The position numbers were made by a program, and so were the translations under genes. DNA of 64,000 bases from Bugula neritina (Eukaryota; Bryozoa; Gymnolaemata; Cheilostomatida; Bugulidae): positions 13,758,698 to 13,822,697 of the forward strand of contig OZ037765.1 in NCBI GenBank assembly GCA_964035545.1, in the 5' to 3' direction. Every line of letters begins with the position of its first letter. Within the stretch, counting starts at the first letter, position 1. Below are positions 27,501 through 41,376 of this stretch, in pieces. The notes below the pieces were generated by a model. That model did not search any database, was not told the origin of the DNA, and worked only from the letters and a program-made list of their open reading frames with translations.

Positions 27501-30500
27501 GATAAGACATACAGCTACACAAACTGTAAAGGAAGACACCCCTACTGCCCTTGTCTCTCCTATTACTACATCTAGTTCTTTACTTCATTCTTGTGAGTTC
27601 ATTCATTTATAATTTCTAGTGCGTATTTCTGTACTATGTTTTCCCCCCTTACATCAATATAGTACTCTACTGAACAGGACTCACAATCCTCAACTAGATG
27701 CAGTTCCGGCGCCCAGACTAGACTCATACATGCATAAGCTGTAGTTAACAGAGAGATTGTGCTGGTTTCTAGTAATCAAGGGGATATTTACTATTTCGCA
27801 AGATTTTTGCTGCAACATGTAGCACCTGTTGATATTGGTTATACATATATGTATGTTGTTCTATAGTCTATTCAGTTGTTATACACACATGTTATACTGC
27901 ACAACAAATGTGTACAGTATGCAGTATAACACATGTGTACTGTATGCAGTATAACACAAGTATGTAGTAGTGTAATACAAGTAGTACAAAGTATGCGATA
28001 CTACGTATGCCAGACTGTGTATTAAGCAGATGTGAGACATATGTTTAATGTACAATTGTGTCTCCAAGTCAGTAGAGACATTACAAAACACCTGCTGACC
28101 TCCTACTTACTTTCTCCCCTTGAAGTACCATTTCTCTGTCTCATATTAGTGTTGAGTCAGGTCTGGGAGACCAAGTCCCAAACATTGCTGCTTACACTTA
28201 TAGTAATGTGAACGTGATTCATATGAATCTTCACTTGTTCTCCACACGTATGCTGTCTGTCAGGTGAGGTGAGAGGCAGCATGTACTGTAGAGTTTAGTT
28301 ACATTTTTATTCCACACTAAACTTAAGAGCTGAAATATTTATAAACTCATCACCAATATAGCATTTGACTAGGGTGTAGTAGAGATTAATTACAGTGATG
28401 TTTTATTCTTAGCATCAGCGTTGCCTGGATGTAGTAATGTGAAAACAGAGAGCGGCTGTGGTGCTGGTGATAGAGATGGCCAAGCATCTCTGTGCCAGGA
28501 GTGGGTGGACTCTTGCTATGCAAATACGGCAGCACACAGTTACAGGGACACTGTGAAAGACATACCCATCTCTGACGAGGAGCTGGTTGATGTGGGGGAG
28601 GCTGACCAAGATGATGTCTTTACAGACAGCCACAGCAGCGCACACCAACAGCTTGTTTCTGGTAGTAGAGGTGACAGAGACTTACCAGAGCTTGGCAAAT
28701 GTGTTGGTGGCAGCATCTCCTCACCAAAGAAGGTAGTCACTTCCGTACAGGTGATCTGTGTAGAGTTAGTCCACCTACATGGTGATCTGTGTAGAGTTAG
28801 TCCACCTACATGGTGATCTGTGTAGAGTTAGTCCACCTACATGGTGATCTATGTAGAGTTAGTCCACCTACATGGTGATCTGTGTAGAGTTAGTCCACCT
28901 ACATGGTGATCTGTGTAGAGTTAGTCCACCTACATGGTGATCTATGTAGAGTTAGTCCACCTACATGGTGATCTATGTAGAGTTAGTCCACCTACATGGT
29001 GATCTGTGTAGAGTTAGTCCACCTACATGGTGATCTATGTAGAGTTAGTCCACCTACATGGTGATCTATGTAGAGTTAGTCCACCTACATGGTGATCTAT
29101 GTAGAGTTAGTCCACCTACATGGTGATCTATGTAGAGTTAGTCCACCTACATGGTGATCTGTGTAGAGTTAGTCCACCTACATGGTGATCTATGTAGAGT
29201 TAGTCCACCTACATGGTGATCTGTGTAGAGCATTCAATCAACAAATCTTTTGTGCTACTCTGAAACCCCTTGTTCCATGTTATCGATAAACCCTTATGGT
29301 CAGACATTATGACTAAATGTGAAAATACAAGTTTTTATTAGTACAAGTACACTTTTCTCTAGTTGGTCTAGAAAGAGTAAATATGTACGTGTCCCACAAT
29401 GTCTGTAGCAGAAGATCTCACAACCCAGGAGACCGATGAACGCCTTTCTGATATTCTCTAAAAGGCACCGCACTCTCGTACACCAGCGGCACCCTAATTT
29501 GGACAACAGGGCGGTGAGCAAGATACTAGGGGAATGGTGGTACGCTATGGACCCTGAGTCTAAGGCCAAGTACTATGAGCTGGCTAAGCAGGTACTCTCA
29601 ATTATAACATGGGAATAGGTTTTAGCCTGCCTCACTCTAATGAATAATGAATGTCCCCTCTCCCCCTCATGTAGTAGGTGTAATAATATTGAAATACATC
29701 AACTTTTCACCACTTGATAATGTTGGTGTAGCTCTAATGTGAGTGATCCTCACACTAGGACACAGGCAAAGCTAATCATCTCCTGTCTTCATCCAGCACT
29801 GGCTCTAGTCATTAAGTTGCTAATTATTAATTTATTGGTCTGCTGCATGTCACTGAAAGAGTGATGGACTTAGTATTTTAATAGTACTACCATACCAACT
29901 AGTAACCAGCTTAGCGAAAGCATATAATCTTAGCCAGCTAGCTGTGTGGGATGTATCCGCACACTCTGCACTCCCCTTACTATGTTATTGTGTGGCCCCT
30001 TGTTCATTGTCATTGTGGAATGTGTGGAGTAATAATGGCAGTAGCTTTCACTGCAAAATGTCCTTTGTCTAGGCTATTACCTATTATTGTTATATCTTAA
30101 CACAATCTAAAGATTTCAATAGTTCTATTTATGCATATTACATAATGTCTAATGCATTGTAAAACCTGTTATAATGTGTACATTATCTAATATTGAATAA
30201 TGAATGATATACTTTTCTATATGGAGTGTAGCATTCCAAGTGTAGTAATAAGCCATCTGCATTGAATAAGAGCATATGTTGCACACATTGTGCTGAATTA
30301 CACTCTGTATTAATTGTAATATAAATATTGTGTCACAGTATAAAGGCTGAATATATAATGTTAAGTTCAACTTCATAGTATACGGGTATTATGTAATGCC
30401 CAGCAGTTGTACTATGCCCACCTCTACTATCAATCCTATACTATCAAGGGCTGTGCAAACCATGAATTTCCTAGTACCCTTATAATAATAAGTTTAAGTT

Positions 30501-33500
30501 GTGAACCATTGTCTTAGAGTAATTGTTCCAATACTTGTTTAAATTTAGTATATTTGGGTGTGTTTGTTTATATTCGGAATTTTTTTTCACATTTCAACTT
30601 ATTAGTGAAGTTTGCAAGAATAGTTTTTGCCTAGAGTTGTATGGAGATATTAATGCAGGGAAAGATGGGTTGTAAAATGAACTGCTTCTATGCCCAGAGC
30701 CATCTCTATGGTATTCTGTAGGTGAAGGATGCTCACTTTAAGGCCTACCCCCACTGGAAATGGTGTAATAAGGAGAGGAGAAAAGATAGCAGCAGCAGCT
30801 TTAATACTTCTAGACTACACAGCACAGCGTCGGCAGCATCGGATGAAGCAGACGACGATGATGTCCATTCAGCTTTCTTTGATGGTGAGTGACGCCAGAA
30901 GTACTCTCAACAATATCGTATTCCTCCAGTAAATTAATAGTACTCACAGTGATATGGTAGTACTCACAGTGATATAGTAGTACTCACAGTGACGCCAGAA
31001 GTACTCACAGTGATATAGTGGTACTCACAGTGGTATAGTAATACTCACAGTAATATGGTAGTACCCACAGTGATATAGTGGTACTCACAGTGATATAGTA
31101 GTACTCACAGTGGTATAGTAATACTCACAGTGATATAGTGGTACTCACAGTGGTATAGTAATACTCACAGTGGTATAGTGGTACTCACAGTGGTATAGTA
31201 ATACTCACAGTAATATGGTAGTACCCACAGTGATATAGTAGTACTCACAGTAATATGGTAGTACTCGCAGTGATATAGTAGTACCCACAGTGATATAGTG
31301 GTACTCACAGTGATATAGTGGTACTCACAGTGGTATAGTAATACTCACAGTGGTATAGTGGTACTCACAGTGGTATAGTAATACTCACAGTAATATGGTA
31401 GTACTCACAGTAATATGGTAGTACTCACAGTGATATAGTAGTACTCACAGTGATATAGTGGTACTCACAGTGGTATAGTAATACTCACAGTAATATGGTA
31501 GTACCCACAGTGATATAGTAGTACTCACAGTGATATAGTAGTACTCACAGTGATATAGTAATACTCATAGCAGTACAATGGTACTCGCAGTGTTCTATTA
31601 GTAGTCATAGTGATGAGTAGTAATAGTAGTAATAGTATTCACATTGAGATACTGCATTGTCACTTTACCCACAAGGTCATTTAGTGTGCCACGGCTCCAT
31701 AGCTACGTGCTAATTAATTATACATCAGTTACTAGATCCAACTGACAAGCACCCATGTACTTAAGGATAAATGGCTGCAGCACATTTGTATAAGTTCGCT
31801 GCTCATGTTGCTTGCTCTACCTTGCCCAGCTTAGCCTTAGGCTCATTCTTGAGTTAAGTTATGACTTATGACTTTCATCTATAACTTATGTTTTCTAACA
31901 CTTACATGTGAATCTGTTTAACATTACATTTTACTTTATAAACAGTTGCTCTGTGTATGTGCTATATTATTGTATAGCACACACTACAGTAATTCATACG
32001 TTATCATGATACAGCTTTCAAGTTACCAAACCGTGCTATCTTCCAGAGTAGTAGATTTAAAAATAGATATATACCTGTATAAATTACATTGTACGTAATA
32101 CCTGGTATACTTTTAATTGCATTTTATCAACATTATGTTGTGTAAGGTAAATCATAGGTTCTGTTTTTGTATTACAAAATTTTGAGGTGACTAGATGATA
32201 ACTTTACTTTGAAATATGTGAAATTAGTTTTGCAAAACTGGATGTTATTGGAGTTGTATATCCTATTACGTGACCTAGCCTTACTATTGAAGCTGTGCTC
32301 ATGTGTAAGATGTTTGCACATTCTTTGTACGCAGCCTTGCTTCAGGACACTTGAATTATTGATTTACGCACATTCATTATGCAACTCTTGCTTTGATAGT
32401 ATTATGAGTACTATTATACTAGCTATATCAGAATACCCATGGTATCATAATCTAGGTTGACTTTGCGTAGCTAGTGACACCCTGCCCCTTATATTTATTC
32501 ACAGCACCCAATAATGCTTTATCAGCTCTCAGTCTTGAGTTTTACAATCTTTAATCAAATATTTGATAAGGTTTTTTTTCTTAACCACATCCCACAGTGC
32601 ACATGAATATTTCCTGGGACTGGTGTAAACCTGCAATTATCACAGTTACTGATAGCCCAGTTACTAGTGTAATTACTACTGTAGTAGTCGATCAATGCTG
32701 GTATTGTCTAATATATGTACGCGTTATATCACATCATTGGAAGTGACTTGTACAACAATTTCTGCAGCATTAACAGCTGGGTCTTCTAGTGGAATTTCTA
32801 ACTCCTTCCAGAAAGGGCTATCAGCTGAAATATAATATACATACTAATCCTACTAAAGTGAAGAAAGAAACTATACAATGCAGTCTTAATTTTAGTTTTA
32901 GTTTTAAGCATAAAGTACTAATTCTAACAATACTAGGCTTGCTATTTCAACTTTGTCTACAATCAACAGTCTCTGAATAATCTGCTGCATTACCATCTGC
33001 TTATAGAATTCCTGCCTGGCTGTAGCTGGGATGTAGTATGTGCAAAGTTGTATGTGAAGATATTAATACTGTTTTATTTGTAGATATTGAAAAGAATGAG
33101 CAGATAGATTTGCCCCTGTTTGATGTTGCTAAGGCTGTGAATAAAACCTACCAGGGTTTGTATTTAATTATAAATTTCCTGTTGTACTTATGGGTGTGAA
33201 ATGCAGTAGTACGTTGCAGCTACATCAGTGTATACTATATATGTTTGATATTGTCTCTGCATATATTATTTGGTGTCTCACATCTCTTGGCCCCCATCCT
33301 GTCTACACACTGACTATGGCCAGAAAATAGTGCATACAGAGTAGGATTTGATATCCAGTGTTGAATGTGCATAAAGCAGTGACTGATGAAAAACTCTTTG
33401 GTCATGGAGGAACATACTATCTCTATTTTCCGTACTGAGGAGTTAATGTTGAAATTACATTGAGTTGAAGTGCTAACTTACCAACAGACTTGTATGGTTA

Positions 33501-36500
33501 ACATGAATAGATTTGCACAATTTTATTTATTTTAGTTGTCAAAATTATTTTCAGCAGCATAAACTAACTTCTAGGTAACTAAACTTGTTGAGTTAGGACT
33601 CAAACTTGAATGTTTTCATAGTATAGGTATGTCTTTTGTACAGCTAATGGCAGTGATACTGAAAGTGCTGAAGAGTTTTCAAGTGAAGGCGTGTCCGAGA
33701 GTCAGCGCCTCTCCTTCAAACAGAACGCTGCCAACTACAAGCTGCTTGCACCTGCTGCCGGTGACGGCCAAGTGTCTTCTAGATCTCCTGACAACACTCT
33801 GCGACCAACACCAATAAAACTAGAGGTATACGGCTCTGTGCTCAGCTGTTTTGTTGTGCATTACATGAGTTTTACTCTGCAACTAACTATAAAGAACTGT
33901 GAATATGTGAATTTTTAATGTTTAATACATAAACCTGGTAGCAGGTTGCATTGCAACAGCAAACTGAGGACGAAGTAGACATGCATATAATATATATTAT
34001 ATAGCGACAGGCCGACACAAACATTGTACATTATAGGACAGCAAGTGTAACTCTCCCCCCAGGCCATCTAGCAATGGGAGTTTTCATCCCACAGCTTCTG
34101 TATTCAAAGTTCATCCATCCAGGTCAGATGAAATGGGCTTGTATGCTGGCAAGTCTCCCTCTAGCAATTTTCAGAACAACGCTAGAGACCTTGGTAAGTA
34201 TTTCAATAGAATCCATCCACAACTCTACAAGTATGAATGTTTCATAGCAGGAAATACAGGCTGGGTTGTTAGCTTACAAGTTGGAGGTGCATTATTGTAA
34301 TCCACTTTCAACAATTTTGAAACTTGTTGATAACTTGAATTTTTTTCCTTATTGCAGATTGTACAGAAGGTCTGCGTGATTCATCAGTGCAAAAACAGCC
34401 CTATAGTCAAATGGATGGTATGTTTTGGTTTATTCGGCTGGTTGAGAATTTAAAATGAGTAGCATGAGAGTAATAGTAGTTACAGTAGTAATAGTTAGAG
34501 TAGTAATAGTTAGAGTAGTACTAGTTACAGTAGTAATAGTTAGAGTAGTAATAGTTACAGTAGTAATAGTTACAGTAGTACTAGTTACAGTAGTAATAGT
34601 TAGAGTAGTAATAGTTACAGTAGTACTAGTTACAGTAGTACTAGTTCCAGTAGTACTAGTTACAGTAGTACTAGTTACAGTAGTACTAGTTACAGTAGTA
34701 CTAGTTCCAGTAGTACTAGTTGCAGTAGTACTAGTTACAGTAGTACTAGTTAGAGTAGTGATTGTGAGTAGTGAGAGTACTGATAGTAAAGAGTGATAGT
34801 GGTGAAAGCTATATGTGTTTTTCATTCATTATGTTTGAGTTTGTGTAGTTCATCCAAATGTATTAAGGTTAACAGTGGTAGTAAAATGACAGATACTGTA
34901 GAAGACCATGTTTATAGTTAATAAGTTGAAAAATCTTGGCAATTAAAACAATTAAGTGGTTCATATAAGGTTATTTTCATTTTTTGCATTTAGAAAACTT
35001 CAAGTCTATTCTATGCTAGTGAACTCTTGCCTCTTGTAGAATTTGTATTAGTGATTATACTATTTCATGCCCCCAGGTTCTAGGTCACTTATGACACCAT
35101 TTCTATCATGGATATGTGTCTCTATTATTGTGTATTTCTTGAATAGCAGCACACAGCAATGGGAGTGTACATGTGTCGGCTGTTCACAGCCGAACACCTG
35201 TACAGTGTGTACTGCCCTGGACCAACACAGTCCCCAATCTGAGCAGCTCTGAACAGAATGGTACAAAGGTTGTAATTTCGCTGCCTGGCACTACAGCACC
35301 ACAAGATACCACCCTGACTTCAAATGTAAATGTAAGTCATTCTATCTTCTTTTATACTCAAGAGGTCGTTTGTAGCTCATTATGTACACTTCTGTATTAT
35401 AAGTAGTTGTTGGCAAGTTTGCCCAATGATATACCAATGTTTCTAGTTCATCACCGTTTTGTTTGTTTTCAAGTTAGTGACTTTTGCACACTGGATTTAA
35501 TGAATTTGGTATATGTTAAACCAAAGTGTTTTGGGTATGGCTGTCTTACTAGCTTGTATTTTTAGATGTCATCTCAAGCCAAATACACTGAATTAACAAG
35601 TATGACTGGTGGAAATACCGCAGGGTAAGAGATATTAAAATTTTCCTTCTCGTTTGAATCAAATGTAACTCTATTTTTATGAAGAGTATTTAAAGCACTA
35701 GTCTCACAAGAAGCTGCTAGCTCTAAAATATCATTTACTTGTCTCTTCTGGCTACTACTTTTTCCAAAGCAAGTTGATTTTATAGTTTTTACAAATTATA
35801 ACTAATAAGTACTTTTTAAAATATTTTATAAGTTACATACACCATTTACCATTACATTTGACTATTGAATTTTAAATGATAAAGTTAGCTTTATCATTTT
35901 CTTCAATTTTTTCAGAGTTATTATACTAGTATGTTAGCATACAAAATAATGTACTAGCAACTAAGAACAACATTATAGTGTTCACAATTATTATACACTG
36001 ATAAAACTTTTACCATAATAATTTTAGCAATAGTTAACATTGTCAACAATTAGAACTAAGTTGCTATAATACAGGGCATCATACCTCACTATCATATTGC
36101 TATGATAGTAATAATCTAAGTTTTGTAACTGCAGTGTTTACAGTAAACATGAAGGTTATCAATGACTTATTAATAGAAACACTTAGCATAATTGAAAAAA
36201 ATATCTTCTCTATTACTATGTAGGAATGCTAGAAAAGTGTTTACTTTTTGATTCGTTTATGTTCAGCTATTATTAGTTAATAGTTATGTAAGTAAAATAA
36301 AGTATACTAGCATAGCCATAGTTATAATCATAATGATTGTTATGATGAAAATATGAATATTTTAAGCCAACAGTCACGGAATAAAATTTCTTACACTCGA
36401 ATAAAAATAAGTGTAATTGTAACAAGTATAATTAGTATCACAACTATACTACTCACTCCTTATAATTATATGGTGGCTGTGTAGCGTGAAGAGTCTATAT

Positions 36501-39500
36501 TAAACTATAGGTTTTTAATCGCCGGATGAAGCCTAGAATACTCAATAATCTACGCCAGACCAGCCACTATGCAGTAATTTAATGGATGGATAGAATGTTT
36601 AATAAATGTAAAATGCAATCAGCTGCTAAAAATATTGTAAAGCATACACAATGCTACTTCTTTCAGTATTGCGTTCATTTATTGTAATTATAATATTTTT
36701 TAAATGACCTAGATATGCAAGCTTGAACATCGCTAAAATTAATTAAAATTAAATTAAATAGCTACTATAATAAATTAGCAAACCATTATTGCCACAGTGT
36801 AGGCTGAAAGGAGCAGGTTTAACCTAATGTTGCGGTCTTCTACTGCCTTTACAATGCTGAGAAATGCCATCTACAATTTACAAACTTGATTACTTACCTA
36901 ATTTAAAATTAAATGCATGGTCATTACTGATAACTATAATAAATATTTCAAACAGTCTAATATGCTGCTATTTGAAGCGTGGCCACTGAACAATATTTTT
37001 ATTTTATATTTTAACAATTTGAATTGGTGATTTATAGGTAACAAAACTTTTTAGTGTTCTACTTTGCTGTTAGTAGCTACGCTCCTTTAGCACATAAATA
37101 TAAAAGATCAATCTGCAAAGTTTAGGCATCTTCTACACCACAATTCACCATGAACTTAATACTTTTAACATATATGCAATGATAAATATTATAATTTGTT
37201 CAAATACTGACATTTTACTCTGTTTTATTTGCTTATAGAAATGAAAACTAAAAAAGTATAATAAACATATTTCAAGGATAAACTGGGTTTACACATAAGA
37301 ATTCTGATAGCACCTAATTGTGTATTAGCTATTTTAGAATACGACTGAATTTATTTTGGTGTTTTAGAATATATACTCACTTAATTTTTATAATGTTTAT
37401 TATTCTTTGCTAAATAATATAGCATAATTTTCAGATTTATTTAAAGATTTTTTCGAGAGTAAAAGAAAGCTGTTTGTATGATTAGTTTCCAATTATGAAA
37501 GTTTAAATCACAATGTATATCTCTAGATGAATATTGGTATCCTCTGGTGTTATCAGTTATGGCGTATATATTTTAGACATGCCATGAAGTCAGCTGTTGA
37601 TGAACATGATGCCAGTTTCATGTTTTCTGCTCCTGATAAAACAGAAAAGCAGAAATCACTGTCACAGTGCAAAGGTATTTATTTTATATAATATACTTAT
37701 GACATTGTGTTAGGTAGTGAAGTGTAGAATACTAGAAATGAACCATAAATAATATTTAATTTATTTAATTTTTAACATAATATTTTATTAAGACATAACT
37801 AAAGCAACCATCCTCAAGATAGGTATCTTCTATTATTTAAGGTGTTTAAGAAAATATGTGCAGCCTAATGTGTGTTATATTTCACCAAAATATTAGATCA
37901 TCAGCTCTAATAGAATAAAAATATTAACTGTGGTGTTTAAAAGTTATCACCTCTTGATTCTTACCACTGATGGAGCCAGTAAACTATATTATAGTAATAT
38001 TACTGCATGGCCATAGTTACTGTAGCTTTTTATTTCTTTACCAGGTGAAGGCGATGTACCCACTGTGAATGCTACTAAAATAACAGGAAAGACTGAAGTA
38101 GGCTTTGTGAAAGACAATAAATTTTCACCTTCTAAACAGAAAGTAAAAGCTATAACTGCTAGTGTACCAGCAATTACACTTAGCAGTGTCAGTAGCAATT
38201 CTGCAACCACCAGTCTCTCCACAATCAGTGCACACAAACCTCCATCAAACTGTGCTACTGGCAATGCAAAGGTGAGACAGCTTTACTAAGCTACCATTGT
38301 ACAAATATTCTGCGTTTGTTGTAATAGTTTCATAGGAAGTCATGTGTTGTTGATGGTTGATGCTATTTGGTGCTGTAGAGAAGCAATGGGTTTCCTGCAG
38401 AACCTGGTAATGTGACATCTTCTACATCTGCACCTGCTCGCACTCCCCATGCTACTTCAGCTATATATAAGGTAGCTATGCTAGTAATACTATTCTTGCT
38501 GTAACGAACTAATGGCCTTTGCCAATATATTAAGTGTGGACAACCCACTATATAATACTTTGGTATACTCTGTAACACATTTTGGGCTGTAAATATATTA
38601 AAAACAATGGTTATGGCACTTGACTGCATTTGGCTCAGGAATATATGCAGTGCAGATAATGCAAAATAGTTAGCTTTATAATATTATACTCAAAGTAATA
38701 CTTTGCAGGTAAGCAGAATATGCATATGGCATAAATTAGCATAGGTTCTGCGGTCTATGGAGTGTCAACTGAGCTGATGGTCTTCTTGGTCTTGTGTGTT
38801 TGATGTTGGTGCAATTAGCATACTTACACATACTGTTTTTCAAATATGGAAAGTAGAGTTGTGTAGAGTAGTGTTAGTTACACTTGTTACTATACACTAT
38901 TCACTATATACTATACACTATTCACTATATACTATACACTATTCACTATATACTATACACTATTCACTATATACTATACACTATTCACTATATACTATAC
39001 ACTATTCACTATATACTATACACTATTCACTATATACTATACACTATTCACTATATACTATACACTATTCACTATATACTATACACTCTATATTTAGAAA
39101 CTGAAGAAGATCCCACCACCATTGGCACTACCCAGTCATATGATGGAAGAAACGGGCAGCACACTTCATTCTGTTAAATTATCTAAAAGTCCTTTGAAGA
39201 GTGGTACCTTCTTCAAAAAGAATATAGATAGTGAGCGAGACAGGTGTGTTTACAAAAACAGTTATTCGAAGTAGATATAGGCTTTTCATTCTTTTCTTTT
39301 AATGATTAAAGTTCCAACTACAGAAAATTATTCAAATTTGTCTTTTCTATCATAGACAAGGTACATTGATCTACAGAAAAAGGATTGTAAAACAATAAAC
39401 ACATCATTGATAAAGCAGAATATTTTTAGTTTCCAATTATGTCCTCTAGACAATAATTATTAATTGATTATTGATTATAATTGTAAAATATTATTCAAAA

Positions 39501-41376
39501 TAGTAAAAGAAGTTATTCACAGTTGATAATTTATAAGGATTATTTAATATGTTCTGTTAATGTATGCTCTTGGTATTAAAGAAGACAACTTTCAATAAAC
39601 TCAGCAGTAAACACAAAAATTCGCTTCAACTGCTTGTCTGACCTTGTTTTTATTTAGGGTACTGGAAAAAGTGAATTTTGAAAGCAAGTTTGATCAATTG
39701 CCGGAATTTCTTCCTGGTAAATCAGACAGCACTAGTGTCCCCCACAGTCCAAGTCTCTTACTTGCTGGTCTGAGGAAAAGAAAAGTAGAAAATGGGCCTC
39801 TAGAGAGCCCGGCCTCATCCCTACGCACCTCTAGCGCTCTCTCTAACTTGAGGTGGTGTTTTTTATTATTTTTAATGATAATATTGCTGGTGCTTCTTTT
39901 CATTATTGTCAACTAAATCGCTACACACTAGCTGATGAAAAGCGTGTTTAGCTACATAGTATTCCAGTTTAATCGAATATAAAAAGATTAATAGTTAGTT
40001 GCAAAATATGCTTTGCTTTTATTGCAAAGGCTTATGTTTTAATAAGATATACGCACCTTGATTTTGCCACCGCTTTTTCCCTGTTGCCAAGTATGTACAT
40101 TCAAGTGCTCCATTTTCCAACATAAATTGGTTATTCGTTGCAGTAAACAAATTTGACGAACTCTTGTTTGTTTGAGGACTACTTACATAAGTTAACTTGT
40201 TAAATATTTTAGTAATACTACTCCCAGCCATATGCAATCTGCTTTGGCGTCTGCTAGTAGCCAATTCTTTGGCCATGATTTCACAGCTGAGCATACAGGT
40301 GATGGCAGATGTGAGTATTCATACGATACAGTAAACCACTTTTTTAAAAGAATTATTATTTTTAATAAAAAGATGAGTTTTTATTATTCAGAGTGTGTTA
40401 GGAGTTATAGTCTGGTTAATGTCATTCAGAGAAATCTTATGACTTTTTATACATATGTTAAGTGATTTATTAAATGTTCACCATCATTTGTAGCTCTTGA
40501 AGATGTTAGTGATGTGGAATCCCCACTGCTACCATGTACACCTGGCTCACCTGCACCTTATTCTGCATCCAGACGTGTTCTAGACCAACGACGCCAGCTT
40601 GTAGCTCAGTTATTTAATAATCATGGGTTTTTTCCTTCTGGTAAGTCAAGTAGCTTTAAGTTACGTTTATATCTGCTGAAAAAAGTACTGAGTTTCAGTT
40701 AATAACACTCGTTCCGAGTACCCCTTTACAGTTTTACTGAAACTCGGTGAATAAAATCATATTGATGCAAAAGCTTACTTTCTAATAGTGAAATATGACT
40801 TTTAATCGCCATTTGATGCCCTTTGAAGACGTCGTGGATTAGTAGAGTTGGCGGCATAAAAGCGGTAATTGAGAAAGCGTAACCGATATATAATAGTATT
40901 ATAAATATATAAGTACGTCATCTAATCGTCAAAGTCATAATTAAACGCCGATATTTACAAGGAGTGGCTATTCCTTTTTATTTTCATTCTGAACTCGGCC
41001 GATTAAGTTATCACAGTACAAAAACTTGGCCAAATTGAATTTCTGACTGAAAATTGTGAAGGTATAAACGCAACTTAAGTCAGAGCATATAATATGTTGG
41101 TCTAGATTCTTTATAATATTTTAGTCAGGTATTTTGGCTTGATTTTCAGCTGACGCTACTGGAAGTTTCTTTGCTGAACATCGTGATGTTTTTGTTACAA
41201 AGAATTTGCTCCAGTCAAAGATAAGAGAAGTCCGGCAGAAGATGATGGGTATTCAGCAGAACACCAGTGATTCGGCAGGTCTACTGCATGATTCTGTTGA
41301 TAAGCGTACTGTTGGATCATTTCCCGCAACTAATACTTTGTCAAACGGAGTAAATAGCAAACAAGATCTTACCTAG
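24566..41376 (+). CDS. CIC: Capicua (CIC) HMG-box transcriptional repressor
   Basis: Nuclear HMG-box repressor, relieved by RTK/Ras/MAPK signalling. Nineteen exons: 24566-25069, 25638-26736, 28413-28732, 29409-29591, 30722-30884, 33084-33155, 33644-33825, 34037-34193, 34358-34417, 35147-35331, 35566-35624, 37577-37674, 38045-38271, 38379-38471, 39098-39243, 39658-39852, 40213-40310, 40494-40640, 41150-41376; total 4,215 bases, 1,404 residues. N-terminal domain typical of the long CIC form in exon 1; a conserved block in exon 2 ([16 protein letters not shown], then [13 protein letters not shown]); HMG box about residues 648-718 ([51 protein letters not shown]); a downstream [11 protein letters not shown] motif; [14 protein letters not shown] in exon 16; and the C-terminal C1 motif ([20 protein letters not shown] then [11 protein letters not shown]), which with the HMG box gives DNA binding. 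ATG 24566 is preceded by an in-frame TAA at 24554-24556, fixing the start. Exon 3 could instead end at 28750 without changing frame. Confidence 0.97.
26770..26796 (+). repeat. Poly(A) tract in CIC intron 2
   Basis: Twenty-seven consecutive A residues starting 34 bases after the end of CIC exon 2. A retroposon tail is possible but no element body or target duplication is evident. Confidence 0.9.
27224..27267 (+). repeat. 12-bp tandem repeat in CIC intron 2
   Basis: Unit AGCTACTCTGAG, about 3.6 near-perfect copies. The rest of this 1.7-kb intron shows only a 25-bp direct duplication at about 27909-27958 and nothing coding. Confidence 0.85.
28751..29230 (+). repeat. 31-bp minisatellite in CIC intron 3
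   Basis: About 15.5 tandem copies of a 31-base unit that begins GTGATCTGTGTAGAG and ends CCACCTACATG. Copies differ mainly by G or A at one site (CTGTG versus CTATG). The array starts 18 bases after the likely exon 3 donor, exactly at a second potential donor (CAG then GTGATC). Confidence 0.97.
30939..31592 (+). repeat. 20-bp minisatellite in CIC intron 5
   Basis: About 33 copies of AGTACTCACAGTGATATAGT and close variants (GTGGTATAG, GTAATATGG). It starts about 55 bases downstream of the HMG-box exon donor at 30885. One copy at about 30989-31006 contains GTGACGCCAGAAGTACTC, also present at the very 5' end of the intron. Confidence 0.97.
34470..34759 (+). repeat. 15-bp minisatellite in CIC intron 9
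   Basis: About 19 copies of AGTAGTACTAGTTAC and variants (AGTAATAGTTAGAGT). The unit is a multiple of three, which produces long valine-rich or threonine-rich open frames on the two strands; these are not genes. The array begins about 52 bases after the exon 34358-34417. Confidence 0.96.
35625..37576 (+). other. Large CIC intron 11, nothing else seen
   Basis: AT-rich intron of about 1.95 kb between CIC exons 11 and 12. No exon, RNA gene or clear repeat is recognised. Confidence 0.5.
38889..39088 (+). repeat. 21-bp minisatellite at a CIC acceptor
   Basis: About 9.5 almost identical copies of a 21-base unit beginning ACTATACACTATTC. The array ends about nine bases before the exon at 39098, so it forms most of the region where a polypyrimidine tract and branch point would be expected. 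Confidence 0.97.

Noticed and set aside
28751-29230. Coding repeat extending CIC exon 3
   Set aside because: The 31-bp unit shifts frame each copy and contains stops, and exon 4 joins cleanly from 28732 or 28750.
30939-31592. CRISPR-like array
   Set aside because: Units are contiguous with no unique spacers, and the host sequence is a eukaryotic intron; this is a minisatellite.
34430-34825. Long Val-rich (plus) and Thr/Ser-rich (minus) open frames
   Set aside because: They are readings of the 15-bp minisatellite, whose unit is a multiple of three; they sit inside a CIC intron.
38796-39177. Open frames with repeated HYSLYTI / LYTIHYI
   Set aside because: Produced by the 21-bp tandem array in a CIC intron; the real coding begins at 39098 in another frame.
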